A DNA stretch of 64,000 bases from Brumimicrobium sp965659845 (GTDB lineage: Bacteria; Bacteroidota; Bacteroidia; Flavobacteriales_D; Crocinitomicaceae), in NCBI GenBank assembly GCA_965659845.1, contig CBFHXS010000002.1, forward strand, positions 23,886 to 87,885, given 5' to 3'. The translations under genes were made by a program, and so were the position numbers. This document shows positions 9,377 through 17,452 of the stretch, in pieces (positions within the stretch are counted from its first letter, which is position 1; each line of letters starts with the position of its first letter). The notes beneath the pieces were generated by a model, which saw only the letters and a program-made list of their open reading frames with translations, did not search any database and was not told the origin of the DNA.

Positions 9377-10336
9377 ATGAATTTAGGAAAAACAGTATTA
9401 TATGGAATTGCCTTATCAGGGTTGATATTCACTTCTTGTAACAAAGATGAACCAAATGAACCAACAACAAATCCTCAAAACAATGTGCCTTCTGCGCAGG
9501 ATTTAAACAACTACTTTACTCAAAACCTTTCTGACGAAGTAGAAACATTCTCTGTAGATGTAACTAGCCCAATCGCTATAACAACAAGCGGAGGGTCTCA
9601 GTTGAGCTTTCCAGCTAACGCTTTTGAAAACTCAAATGGAGTTCAGGCTACTGGGTTGATTGATATCGAAGTTGTCGAATTGCTTGATAAAAGAGATATG
9701 TTATTATCAAATAAACCAACAATGGGTAATTTACCTAATGGAGGTAGAGCTCCTTTGACTTCTGGAGGAGAATTTAGAGTTACCGCTAGTCAAAATGGAT
9801 CTGCTCTTGAATTGAGAGATGGGTTTGGATACAATGCTTCAGTGCCAGCTCCTAATGGAATTGACCCTAACATGGATGTATTCTATGGCTCATCAAATGA
9901 AGACACATTAACCTGGAACCAAGCTGATAGCGCATTTGTTTGGGGAAATAATAATGGGTTTTATGAAACATATTTTGATTCATTGAATTGGGTAAACCTT
10001 GACTACTTTACAGATTCGACAGGAAGCAATTCTACAGTTCAAGTGGAATTGCCAGCAGGATTTAACAATACAAATTGCATGTTATTCATCTCTTTTGACG
10101 GAGCAAACTCTCTGGCAAACCTTTATAACTTCCAAAATGGAACGTTTACTTCAGCACCATACTATACACTCCCAATCGGAACAGAAGTCCACTTCATCGC
10201 AGTTTCATTTATCAATGGAGATCCCTACACAGCCATTGTACCAGCAACAATTGGCGCAAATCACTATGAAATAATATCATCAATGAACCAAACGACTGAA
10301 TCACAATTAGAAAGTGATATCAATGCTCTTCCATAA
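9377..10336 (+). CDS. Lipoprotein with PANAF-type beta domain, function unknown
   Basis: 319 residues. The signal sequence ends in a lipobox (LIFTSC, Cys21), followed by an Asp/Glu/Pro-rich spacer, so it is a lipidated periplasmic or surface protein. Residues ~65-170 carry the pattern SFPANAF ... GLIDIEVVELLDKRDMLL ... SGGEFRV, seen in many Bacteroidota lipoproteins and OmpA-like proteins as an Ig-like beta domain; the rest is beta-rich without recognised motifs. It has its own -7 element and its own terminator, so it is probably transcribed alone. No enzymatic residues are evident; function is not known. Confidence 0.75.
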   Translation: MNLGKTVLYGIALSGLIFTSCNKDEPNEPTTNPQNNVPSAQDLNNYFTQNLSDEVETFSVDVTSPIAITTSGGSQLSFPANAFENSNGVQATGLIDIEVVELLDKRDMLLSNKPTMGNLPNGGRAPLTSGGEFRVTASQNGSALELRDGFGYNASVPAPNGIDPNMDVFYGSSNEDTLTWNQADSAFVWGNNNGFYETYFDSLNWVNLDYFTDSTGSNSTVQVELPAGFNNTNCMLFISFDGANSLANLYNFQNGTFTSAPYYTLPIGTEVHFIAVSFINGDPYTAIVPATIGANHYEIISSMNQTTESQLESDINALP

Positions 10337-10356
10337 GTAGTTTTAGCCTAGTAGTG

Positions 10357-10391
10357 AAAAAGAGAGAGGTTCGAAAGGCCTCTCTTTTTTT
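10357..10391. terminator. Intrinsic terminator between convergent genes
   Basis: Stem GAGAGG (with A-rich left flank from 10357) pairing with CCTCTC (10379-10384) followed by a seven-T run. Lies between the lipoprotein gene (+) and the Omp85-like gene (-); A/T flanks allow use from both sides. Confidence 0.85.
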
Positions 10392-10396
10392 ATCTC

Positions 10397-12176
10397 TTAG
10401 AAGTAAGCGACGTATCCAAAATGTACCTTTCCATCCCTTAAAAGTATTGGGTTGTCAAATTGTTTGCCCAAGGCATAGGAGATTGAAAATATACCAATAT
10501 TAGTTCCAAAACTGAAGCCAGCACCAAACCCGTAGGGGTTATCTCTAACGTAACCATTTACATTGTTTTCGTAAATTGATTGATCAAAAAAGGCAAAGGC
10601 ATGAGAGTTTCTATCAACTAAAAATCGATACTCCAGCATAAAAGTTGTGAACGTTGTTGCTCTTAAAATCTCTTCATTAAACCCCCTTTGCGTTTGTAAC
10701 CCTCCAAATCTAAACTCTTCATTTTTAAATATTTCTGGAGCATAATATATAGAGGTTGAATTAGTAAAACGAAGCACATGTCTTTTGGCAAGTGGAATAA
10801 AGAATTCAATTGCTAAGTCACCTCGAAAAGTAGTCGTATTGACAATACTATCTGGAGTAGAACCAGAGCTTGAGCGCTGACCTGAAGACAACTCCAATTC
10901 AAAACGCAATCCTCGCGAAGGGTTAGGTAAATAATCAAATTGCTGACGAAAAACCCCTATACCATATCGATTTGTTGAAACAGAAACATAATTCTCTGAA
11001 GAGTTTACTCCACCCGATAAAACATTTGAATTATCTGCTTCATAAAATGCTTTAATGTAATTCCCTCCTCTTAAAAAATACTGTACCCCTAAATTAAAAT
11101 TGGTCGTTAGAAAAGAACTATCTTGTTTATATAAGTCAAACTTAGCGTCAACTCCAAAAGGGGTATTAAATAAAAAAGGATATGTTAACCTTACATCTAA
11201 ATCTTGTGTTGTAGGCTGCAAGCTTCGCCAATTTACACTAAAAAGCTCACCTCTTTTGAGGATATTTTGCAATTTAAGTCGGATGTCTCCCGTAACTATG
11301 TTTTGATCTGTTACGGGGTCAGGCTGTAACCCAACAACTCCATTAACTAAACTCACCTGGTTACTTTCAAGATATAGATATAGTTCAACACCGCCCTCAG
11401 TAAATAATAGCTCATGTGGTTTAATCTCACTTAAAAATTGAATCTGGTCGATCCTTGCGCTAATATCACTAAGGTTTGAATGATTGTATAAATCTCCTTG
11501 CTGTATTGCAATAGCGTTGATTACAAATTTTTCAGAAATCGTTGCCGTGCCTTTGATAAAAATCTCTTTAACAGCCACCTGAGGTCCTTGGCTAATTTTA
11601 AGCACTCCATGAGTAACTGGAGCTTCAATCTTTTCAACCTCAAGATTCACTTCAGCAAATGGATAGCCATTATCGACAAGGTACTTATTGATCTTACGCA
11701 TTATTGCTGAAATCTCTTTGGATCCAAATTTTATTCTAGAAAGCAATCTTTCATTGACTCCTGGTATTTTCCTAATAATTGACTGATCAGAAGAGTCAAC
11801 CTTGATTTCAAGTTGGTCAAATTTCGGCCCTACAAAAACTGTAACATGTGCTGAATCTTTTTCCCACCTGATCGAATCTATATTGGCGAGTACATATCCT
11901 TTTTTAATCAGGCTATATCTTTTATCATTGATAAAGTTGTAGATACCGTCTTTCGTTTCNNNNNNNNNNNNNNNNNNNNNNNNNNNNNNNNNNNNNNNNN
12001 NNNNNNNNNNNNNNNNNNNNNNNNNNNNNNNNNNNNNNNNNNNNNNNNNNNNNNNNNNTACCGTCAATTTTAGACCATGGCAAAACTCTATCACTCTCCA
12101 GTGATAACACATACTTCTTTTGAGCACATAATACACTGGTAGAAAAAAGTGCCAATATCAAAAATAGTCTTAACAT
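10397..12176 (-). CDS. BamA/TamA-like (Omp85 family) outer membrane protein, interrupted by sequence gap
   Basis: The signal peptide (MLRLFLILALFSTSVLCAQ) starts at ATG 12176 and runs into the N gap; the rest of the protein is read after the gap in a different apparent frame, so the gap size is wrong rather than the gene broken. After the gap come POTRA-like segments (ISRIDQIQFLSEIKPHELLF, VKEIFIKGTATISEKFVI) and a C-terminal beta-barrel of about 300 residues with the Omp85-type RGF motif (GGLQTQRGFNEE) and a terminal aromatic residue (HFGYVAYF). About 570-580 residues are expected. Such proteins insert or export outer membrane proteins or lipids. It is shorter than canonical BamA, so a TamA-like or patatin-free Omp85 role is more likely than the essential BamA. 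Confidence 0.82.
11960..12058. other. Assembly gap of 99 N
   Basis: Unresolved bases inside the Omp85-like gene. The upstream part (codon starts at 12176-3k) and downstream part (12136-3k) are out of register by one base, so with an intact gene the real missing length must be 2 modulo 3, not 99. Confidence 0.98.
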
Positions 12177-12267
12177 GAATCAACTTAACGTCACCAAAAT
12201 AAGATTATTTGAATACCTCCTGTTCAAAATACAACAGATAATTTTCTTTAAGTTGTATCATATTATA

Positions 12268-12275
12268 TATATTTA
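12268..12275 (+). promoter_or_regulatory. Variant -7 element TATATTTA
   Basis: TATATTTA lies 33 nt upstream of the ATG of the 45-residue lipoprotein, in an AT-rich intergenic region shared with the divergent Omp85-like gene. Confidence 0.4.
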
Positions 12276-12308
12276 CGTTATCAAACAAAACAACAAACAA
12301 AGAAAGCT

Positions 12309-12446
12309 ATGAAAAGAATTATGCCTTGGGCTATTGTCGGAGTATTTTTAGTATCACTCGCATCTTGCGGATCTTCAAAAGCACATTGTGATGCTTATGG
12401 TGATACTGAGATCGAAATTGAAAATAACGACTTGGCACAACGTTAA
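12309..12446 (+). CDS. Small 45-residue lipoprotein
   Basis: ATG 12309 to TAA 12444-12446. The product begins MKRIMPWAIVGVFLVSLASC: a basic start, a hydrophobic core and a lipobox (SLASC, Cys20). The mature part is only 26 residues (GSSKAHCDAYGD then an acidic stretch), with one further Cys. Small lipoproteins with a similar CDAYG segment are common in Flavobacteriia, but I know of no assigned function. A -7 variant lies upstream and a perfect-stem terminator starts 26 nt after the stop, so it is a complete one-gene unit. The short length makes it easy to miss in gene calling. Confidence 0.82.
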   Translation: MKRIMPWAIVGVFLVSLASCGSSKAHCDAYGDTEIEIENNDLAQR

Positions 12447-12471
12447 GTTCTTAGTCAATATAGATATTTAT

Positions 12472-12498
12472 AATAGACGCTGTTTAGCGTCTATTTTT
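12472..12498. terminator. Intrinsic terminator overlapping the SCO gene stop
   Basis: Perfect 10-bp stem AATAGACGCT (12472-12481) / AGCGTCTATT (12486-12495), GTTT loop, followed by T-rich sequence on the + strand. Its right arm contains the TAG stop of the SCO-family gene on the minus strand (12491-12493), so the last codons of that gene are part of the hairpin. Confidence 0.88.
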
Positions 12499-13153
12499 CT
12501 TTTAAAAGAATTTCTACATCATCCATCAACTGGTTAACCTCAGTAATACTTGTTCCATCATAATAACCTCGAATTCTCTGCTGTTGATCTACAAGGACAA
12601 AATTATTGGTATGAATAAAATCTGAACCTGCGTCACCAAGATTAGCCGCTTCAGCAGGTTTAAGCACAAAAAACGAATTTCTAGCTAATGAATAGAGTTC
12701 ATCTTTGTCCCCAGTTAGAAAATGCCACTGACCGTCAACTGCCTTATGTTTCCGAGCATATCTGCGCATAACTTCTACGCTATCTGTTTCCGGATCGACA
12801 GTGAAGCTAAGAATTTTCAAATCCTCCTGACCTTTGAACTTACTTTGAACTCGTGTCATTTGAGCTGTCATCACAGGACATATACTACCGCATGTCGTAA
12901 AGAAGTATTCCACAACAAACACCTTGTCCTTGACATCATCTAATGTCACAGTATCTCCTATTTGATTCGCGAAAGAAAATGAACCTATCCTATGTCCAAT
13001 ACCAACTTTAAGTAATTCGGGATTCACCATTTCCGCCTTGAGATCTTTTGGCTGAATTACAGGTAATTTGCGTTCATTTAATTGATCCTTAGACATTAAA
13101 TAAGCCACTGTTATTCCAATAACTACGATACTCAATATCACTACCAAACGCAT
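12491..13153 (-). CDS. SCO1/SenC-family copper chaperone, membrane anchored
   Basis: 220 residues from ATG 13153. A TTG five codons earlier (13168) is rejected because the -7 element at 13170-13177 would place the transcript start after it. One N-terminal membrane helix (LVVILSIVVIGITVAYLM), then a thioredoxin-like fold with the SCO copper-binding motif CGSIC (CxxxC, in TTCGSICPVM) and the distal His of the family (DFIHTNN). SCO proteins deliver copper to the CuA site of cytochrome oxidase or act as thiol-disulfide reductases in the periplasm. No oxidase subunit is next to it here, which is usual enough in Bacteroidota where it may sit apart. Transcribed alone. Confidence 0.92.
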   Translation of the reverse strand: MRLVVILSIVVIGITVAYLMSKDQLNERKLPVIQPKDLKAEMVNPELLKVGIGHRIGSFSFANQIGDTVTLDDVKDKVFVVEYFFTTCGSICPVMTAQMTRVQSKFKGQEDLKILSFTVDPETDSVEVMRRYARKHKAVDGQWHFLTGDKDELYSLARNSFFVLKPAEAANLGDAGSDFIHTNNFVLVDQQQRIRGYYDGTSITEVNQLMDDVEILLKEK

Positions 13154-13169
13154 ATCCCTAATTTTCAAA

Positions 13170-13177
13170 CAAAGGTA
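13170..13177 (-). promoter_or_regulatory. -7 element TACCTTTG of the SCO gene
   Basis: CAAAGGTA on the + strand reads TACCTTTG on the minus strand, 16 nt before ATG 13153. It decides the start of the SCO gene. Confidence 0.6.
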
Positions 13178-13236
13178 GGTAATTTAAAACGTTGTAAAGT
13201 TTAAAAATTTCTAATTGTGAATGATTGAAAGATACG

Positions 13237-13614
13237 TTACAGATCACTATCTAATAATTCATCATTGTTTTTATCATCGTTAACTTTTCTGATAAAAAAT
13301 GATAATGATGAAATCCCTATACCTGCGATTAGTAATAGGTTTGAGAAGGGATAATGCATGAATTTGAACATTAAACCAGTAAACACACTGATCATCCCCA
13401 TGTAGAAAATTAACGACTGAATCTTGTTTACCTGTCTTTTCTGTTTGTCAAAAAAATTTGATAACAATGAAAAGACAAATCCAACAACCCCAAAACTTAT
13501 AACACCAATGTAGAATAAAACCCAATATGGAATTCCAAAGAACTTACCAAAGGAGAGCATTGCAAGACTCGAAATCGAAATGAAGAATGCTACAAAACTC
13601 AGCCTACTCCACAT
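13237..13614 (-). CDS. Small integral membrane protein (4 helices)
   Basis: 125 residues, about four hydrophobic segments (SFVAFFISISSLAMLSF, WVLFYIGVISFGVVGFV, LIFYMGMISVFTGLMF, LLLIAGIGISSLSFFI) and a charged cytoplasmic tail. The motif MFKFMHYPFSN between helices 3 and 4 resembles the K-x-M/L-H-x-P segment found in GldL and in small Flavobacteria membrane proteins. It starts 6 nt after the stop of the coiled-coil protein gene, so the two are co-transcribed and probably act together. Function unknown. Confidence 0.7.
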   Translation of the reverse strand: MWSRLSFVAFFISISSLAMLSFGKFFGIPYWVLFYIGVISFGVVGFVFSLLSNFFDKQKRQVNKIQSLIFYMGMISVFTGLMFKFMHYPFSNLLLIAGIGISSLSFFIRKVNDDKNNDELLDSDL

Positions 13615-13620
13615 AATAAA

Positions 13621-14586
13621 TTATTTTAACGTGAATGTATCTTTTCCAATCAACGCGCCATCCGCAAATATTCTCACGTCATAGTTTCCACTTGGTACTT
13701 CTTTCTCCTTTAGGTTGTGAACAATCTTCATGTCTAACTGCTGACCTTGATAATTGATTTCTCTACTGCCCGTATATACAATCTCTCTTCCAGCAATCTT
13801 TACTAGATTATTCGGTCTATCCGTTAAGACTTGACCATTCGGATCAATTACCTGCATATAGATCATTTTATCTCCTGTGCGAGCAATCGTATTCTCACCA
13901 ATCGTAAAAGTACACGATATTATATCAGCTCTACCCGAACGGTTTACGGCATGGGTACTTCCATTTATTCTATACCGCAGCGCTTCCGAAACAAAATTAA
14001 AGGCATTAAGCTTAGCTCCTTTAGCTAATAACTCAGCATTTTGTTGATTCTCTTTTTCTAACTCGTCTCGTTGAGTCTTAGTTTCATTCAACTCACTGGA
14101 AGTTTGATCCAATCGATTAGTTAAATCTAAATTCATTGTATTCAAAGAGTCAATAGTATAAATATAGCGTCGCATAATATCCCTTAAACGCTCATTCCGC
14201 TTTTTCAACTGGTTGATTTCACGATAACTTCTAACCTTAGTGTCTTTCAATTCATCAAGTAAATTATTGATACTATCTTTTTGCATTTGAAGACTATCCG
14301 CCTTAGAAGCGTCCTTTTCAATCAGAAGATCGTATGTATTCAACATTTTCTGGAAATCATTTTTCAAATCCATTGTTGCACCATCAATATAACCAGAAAG
14401 TGCCTGATTCATTTCTTCCATCTCTTGGTCTAGTTGGGCGTTGGTTGCTCTACAATCTTCGTATGCTTGAGACTCTTTGGAATACATCCACCCCAAAACA
14501 CCCGCACCAAGCAGAGCTAAAATCGTAATTAGAATCCACGCCCCGGCGCTTGACTTTTTCTCTTTTGGCAATTCTTCTTCAGACAT
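13621..14586 (-). CDS. Single-pass coiled-coil protein with C-terminal beta domain
   Basis: 321 residues. A short charged N-terminus, one membrane helix (~14-34), then a long coiled coil (~40-195, rich in Leu/Glu/Lys/Asn: NQLKKRNERLRDIMRRYI, LDLTNRLDQTSSELNE) and a C-terminal beta domain (~200-321) with IYMQVIDPNGQVL and GNYDVRIFADGALIGKDTF. The C-terminal segment is conserved in a group of Bacteroidota proteins without a clear role. The arrangement (one membrane anchor, periplasmic coiled coil, beta domain) next to a small multi-pass protein is reminiscent of GldM/GldL in outline only. An upstream promoter is seen at 14604-14636. Confidence 0.72.
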   Translation of the reverse strand: MSEEELPKEKKSSAGAWILITILALLGAGVLGWMYSKESQAYEDCRATNAQLDQEMEEMNQALSGYIDGATMDLKNDFQKMLNTYDLLIEKDASKADSLQMQKDSINNLLDELKDTKVRSYREINQLKKRNERLRDIMRRYIYTIDSLNTMNLDLTNRLDQTSSELNETKTQRDELEKENQQNAELLAKGAKLNAFNFVSEALRYRINGSTHAVNRSGRADIISCTFTIGENTIARTGDKMIYMQVIDPNGQVLTDRPNNLVKIAGREIVYTGSREINYQGQQLDMKIVHNLKEKEVPSGNYDVRIFADGALIGKDTFTLK

Positions 14587-14603
14587 ATGATGTGTTGTTT
14601 TCT

Positions 14604-14636
14604 TAAAGTTACGGAAATTTATAATTTATGTTCCAA
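14604..14636 (-). promoter_or_regulatory. Promoter TTG-N22-TAACTTTA
   Basis: On the minus strand TTG (14636-14634) and TAACTTTA (14611-14604) are separated by 22 nt, close to the Bacteroidota -33/-7 layout. The -7 ends 18 nt before the coiled-coil gene ATG. Confidence 0.45.
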
Positions 14637-14648
14637 TCTTAACAGTTC

Positions 14649-15734
14649 TTAAGATCCGTATTCCATGAGATAAGCTTTTAAAAATTCATTTAAATCTCCA
14701 TCCATAACAGCGTCTACATTTCCAGTTTCATGGTTAGTTCGAACATCTTTTACTAATTTATACGGATGCATAACATAGTTTCGAATTTGAGATCCCCATT
14801 CTATTTTCTTCTTCTCAGACTCTATCTCCGCTCGTTTTTCCATTCGTTTACGGATCTCCAACTCATACAGTTGAGACTTCAAAAGCTGCATTGCTTTCTC
14901 TTTATTTCCAAGTTGAGATCTCGACTCAGAGTTCTCGATCACAATTCCCGAGGGCTCATGTCTGAGACGAACAGCAGTTTCGACTTTGTTAACATTTTGT
15001 CCTCCTTTTCCACCTGAACGAAATGTTTCAAATGTTATGTCCGCAGGATTAATGTTAATCTCTATCGAATCATCGACTAAAGGGTAAACATAAACAGAGG
15101 CAAATGACGTGTGTCGTTTAGCATTTGAGTCAAAAGGCGAGATCCGGACCAATCGATGTACTCCATTTTCTCCTTTCAAATACCCAAAGGCAAAATCACC
15201 TTCAAACTCGATAGTTACTGTTTTAATTCCGGCAACGTCTCCTTCCTGATAGTTCAATTCTTTTAGTTTGTAACCATTCTTCTCTCCCCACATTGAATAC
15301 ATACGAAGTAACATATTAGCCCAGTCACAGCTTTCAGTTCCTCCAGCACCTGCGGTGATTTGAAGAACGGCATTCAGGCTATCCTCCTCTCCAGAAAGCA
15401 TATTCTTTAGCTCAAGTTCTTCAATTTCTGATTGGATGCTTTGATGTAACTTATCAATCTCTTCTTCTGAACCAGAACCATCCTGGTAAAACTCGATCAG
15501 TACCTCCATATCATCCATTTTGGACGAAAGACGCTCACAAGATTCCACCCAATATTTTAATTGTCTTGTCTTTTTCAGAACAACTTCTGCCTTTTTTGGG
15601 TCATCCCAAAAAGTAGGGTCTTGGGCTGTAAGTTCATTTTCATGAATCAAACGTTTCTTTTCCTCTATATTCAAATATCCAACGAGTTGCTCGATGCGTT
15701 GTTTCGTTGCCTTAAATTGATCACTGTTAACCAT
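14649..15734 (-). CDS. prfB: Peptide chain release factor 2
   Basis: 361 residues in one open frame. RF2 identity: the stop-codon recognition motif SPF (VRISPFDSNAKRHTSF) rather than PxT, and the catalytic GGQ loop (SGGKGGQNVNKVETAVR). The protein reads UGA and UAA and releases the peptide in the ribosome. Around residue 20, where most bacteria carry the CUUUGA programmed +1 frameshift, this gene reads continuously (GGA TAT TTG AAT), so it is a shift-free version and lacks that autoregulation. The -7 element TACTTTTG ends only 6 nt before ATG 15734, suggesting a leaderless or very short-leader transcript. Confidence 0.96.
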   Translation of the reverse strand: MVNSDQFKATKQRIEQLVGYLNIEEKKRLIHENELTAQDPTFWDDPKKAEVVLKKTRQLKYWVESCERLSSKMDDMEVLIEFYQDGSGSEEEIDKLHQSIQSEIEELELKNMLSGEEDSLNAVLQITAGAGGTESCDWANMLLRMYSMWGEKNGYKLKELNYQEGDVAGIKTVTIEFEGDFAFGYLKGENGVHRLVRISPFDSNAKRHTSFASVYVYPLVDDSIEININPADITFETFRSGGKGGQNVNKVETAVRLRHEPSGIVIENSESRSQLGNKEKAMQLLKSQLYELEIRKRMEKRAEIESEKKKIEWGSQIRNYVMHPYKLVKDVRTNHETGNVDAVMDGDLNEFLKAYLMEYGS

Positions 15735-15739
15735 TAATA

Positions 15740-15747
15740 CAAAAGTA
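15740..15747 (-). promoter_or_regulatory. -7 element TACTTTTG of prfB
   Basis: CAAAAGTA on the + strand. Exact consensus, 5 nt between its last base and the ATG of prfB. Confidence 0.55.
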
Positions 15748-15854
15748 AAAATTTGTAGTCACGAAAATACACTTTTCCAAGATTTCATTACTTACGAACT
15801 GCAGAGGTTGTAGAATATTTTTGGCGAATCTAAATCATTCTCTCAGAAATATTT

Positions 15855-15862
15855 TACATTTG
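15855..15862 (+). promoter_or_regulatory. -7 element TACATTTG of gcvH
   Basis: Exact TAnnTTTG match 19 nt upstream of ATG 15882. Confidence 0.6.
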
Positions 15863-15881
15863 AAAACTAAATTAATTGAAG

Positions 15882-16259
15882 ATGAATATTCCTAAGGATT
15901 TAAAGTACACCAAAGATCACGAATGGTGCAAGGTTGATGGTGACACAGTAACAATTGGCGTTACTGATTTTGCACAAAGTGAATTGGGGGACATCGTATT
16001 TGTTGAAGTGGAAACAGAAGGTGAGGAACTCGACAAAGAAGAAGTTTTTGGTTCGATCGAGGCGGTCAAAACAGTTTCTGATCTATTTATGCCAATAGGT
16101 GGAGAAGTAATCGAATTTAACGAAGAGTTGGAGGCAAATCCAGAAGTAGTTAATTCTGATCCTTACGGTGAAGGTTGGATGATCAAGGTTAAAGTTGCAG
16201 ATCAAAGTGAACTAGACGAATTGCTCGAGGCTTCAGCTTACGAAGACCTTATCGGTTAA
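15882..16259 (+). CDS. gcvH: Glycine cleavage system H protein
   Basis: 125 residues from ATG 15882 (a TTG two codons upstream is less likely). Typical H-protein: starts IPKDLKYTKDHEW, contains the lipoyl-lysine segment GSIEAVKTVSDLF (Lys in EAVK is the lipoylation site) and the C-terminal NSDPYGEGWMIKV. It shuttles the aminomethyl group from GcvP to GcvT on its lipoyl arm in the cytoplasm. Neither gcvT nor gcvP is in the window. The VanZ-like gene follows 6 nt after the stop, a pairing frequently seen in Flavobacteriia. Confidence 0.96.
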   Translation: MNIPKDLKYTKDHEWCKVDGDTVTIGVTDFAQSELGDIVFVEVETEGEELDKEEVFGSIEAVKTVSDLFMPIGGEVIEFNEELEANPEVVNSDPYGEGWMIKVKVADQSELDELLEASAYEDLIG

Positions 16260-16265
16260 TCAGCT

Positions 16266-16643
16266 GTGTTTAGATTCATTCTGCTAAGTACTATCTGGAC
16301 GATATTGGTAATCGCCGTAAGTTTAATTCCTTCCACAAGTTTCGATGCACATCAATTCGAAATAGAAGGATTGGATAAAGTGATTCATTTGTCGATGTAC
16401 ACCTTAATGACACTTTTTTGGTCTACAGGGTTGAAAAGACAACATCAATCGAAGAAAGTCAGAAAGAATGCGTTTTTAATTGCTGTATTAGGAGGTTTTT
16501 TAATCGGTTTGATTTTAGAAATCTTGCAAGAATATTTAGTAAGCAGTCGATCTTTTGATTGGCTGGACTTGATTGCTAATGGAATTGGTTGTATTTTTGG
16601 GCTAATAGTTTTTCAACTATTGTATAGAGATACATATCGATAA
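16266..16643 (+). CDS. VanZ-like family membrane protein
   Basis: 125 residues beginning at GTG 16266, 6 nt after gcvH, so translation is probably coupled. Four hydrophobic segments with the VanZ-like pattern: DKVIHLSMYTLMTLF (the conserved K-x-x-H before helix 2), then LGGFLIGLILEILQEYL and SFDWLDLIANGIGCIFG (E-x-x-Q and D-x-x-A-N-x-x-G motifs). The family has no firmly known biochemical role outside teicoplanin resistance; the gcvH link is positional only. Confidence 0.82.
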   Translation: MFRFILLSTIWTILVIAVSLIPSTSFDAHQFEIEGLDKVIHLSMYTLMTLFWSTGLKRQHQSKKVRKNAFLIAVLGGFLIGLILEILQEYLVSSRSFDWLDLIANGIGCIFGLIVFQLLYRDTYR

Positions 16644-16686
16644 GTTAGGTATGAAATTTGTAGTGAATTAAGTAAAAAAGCATATT

Positions 16687-17355
16687 ATGGAGAGTAAGAA
16701 AAATCCAGAGGTGGACAATGAAAAGCTAAAATTGCCGCTTATCTTTTTAGGTTTTTTTATCATTGGAAGTATAATTACTTTATCATTCTCATTCAAAGCA
16801 CCCGTTATCGTGGAGCAAACGGATAGAGACAAACAAGATAAATCAGAAATACCTGAAGAAGTTATTGAAATAGATCAGCCAGAAGACGAGCCTGTTGTTC
16901 AGGAAGTGCCTGAGCCAGAAGTAACTCCTCCACCTTCAGAAGATATCGTGGTTGAAGAAAATGTCGATGAAGATGAAGACATCGTTGTTGAGACTCCACC
17001 GATTGACATCGAGCCAGAACCAGAACCAGAACCAGAAGCTCCTATTGTTGATTTTCCATCTCAAGAGGCTTCGTTCCCAGGAGGTGCTGCTGCTATGAAG
17101 AAATACCTTGCTGAGAACATCAAGTATCCTGAAATTGCAATGGAGCTTGGTGACCAAGGTAAAGTTTATGTAGAGTTCGTAGTAAACAGAGATGGAAGTA
17201 TTGAACAGGTAAAAATCATGCGTGGTGTTTCCAGAGAAATTGATCAAGAGGCAAAACGAGTTGTTCGTTCTATGCCAAAATGGACTCCAGCAGAAAACAG
17301 TGGTGAAGCTGTAAGAGCTAGATGTAGAATTCCAATCAACTTTAAGCTTCAATAA
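16687..17355 (+). CDS. TonB-like energy transducer protein
   Basis: 222 residues: short N-terminus, one membrane helix (LPLIFLGFFIIGSIITLSF), a Pro/Glu-rich periplasmic spacer (~residues 45-120, with an EPEPEPEPE run) and a C-terminal TonB domain (FPGGAAAMKKYLAENIKYP ... QGKVYVEFVVNRDGSIEQV ... INFKL). It transmits inner-membrane energy to TonB-dependent receptors. No exbB/exbD or receptor is adjacent. A second TonB-like gene is at 43991-44701. Terminator with a UUCG loop follows. Confidence 0.88.
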   Translation: MESKKNPEVDNEKLKLPLIFLGFFIIGSIITLSFSFKAPVIVEQTDRDKQDKSEIPEEVIEIDQPEDEPVVQEVPEPEVTPPPSEDIVVEENVDEDEDIVVETPPIDIEPEPEPEPEAPIVDFPSQEASFPGGAAAMKKYLAENIKYPEIAMELGDQGKVYVEFVVNRDGSIEQVKIMRGVSREIDQEAKRVVRSMPKWTPAENSGEAVRARCRIPINFKLQ

Positions 17356-17380
17356 ACAAAAGCTTATATTTATATAATGG

Positions 17381-17411
17381 AAAGTCTATCTTCGGGTAGA
17401 CTTTTTTTGTT
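17381..17411 (+). terminator. Intrinsic terminator with C(UUCG)G loop
   Basis: Stem AAAGTCTATC (17381-17390) / GGTAGACTTT (17395-17404) closed by TTCG, followed by TTTTTGTT. One G-T pair; otherwise perfect. Confidence 0.92.
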
Positions 17412-17452
17412 CTGTTTATTATATTATCTTGGTTGCACAAAACCCTTAATTT

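Noticed and set aside
15876..15881. TTG start of gcvH two codons upstream
   Set aside because: ATG 15882 matches the usual H-protein N-terminus and suits the -7 element.
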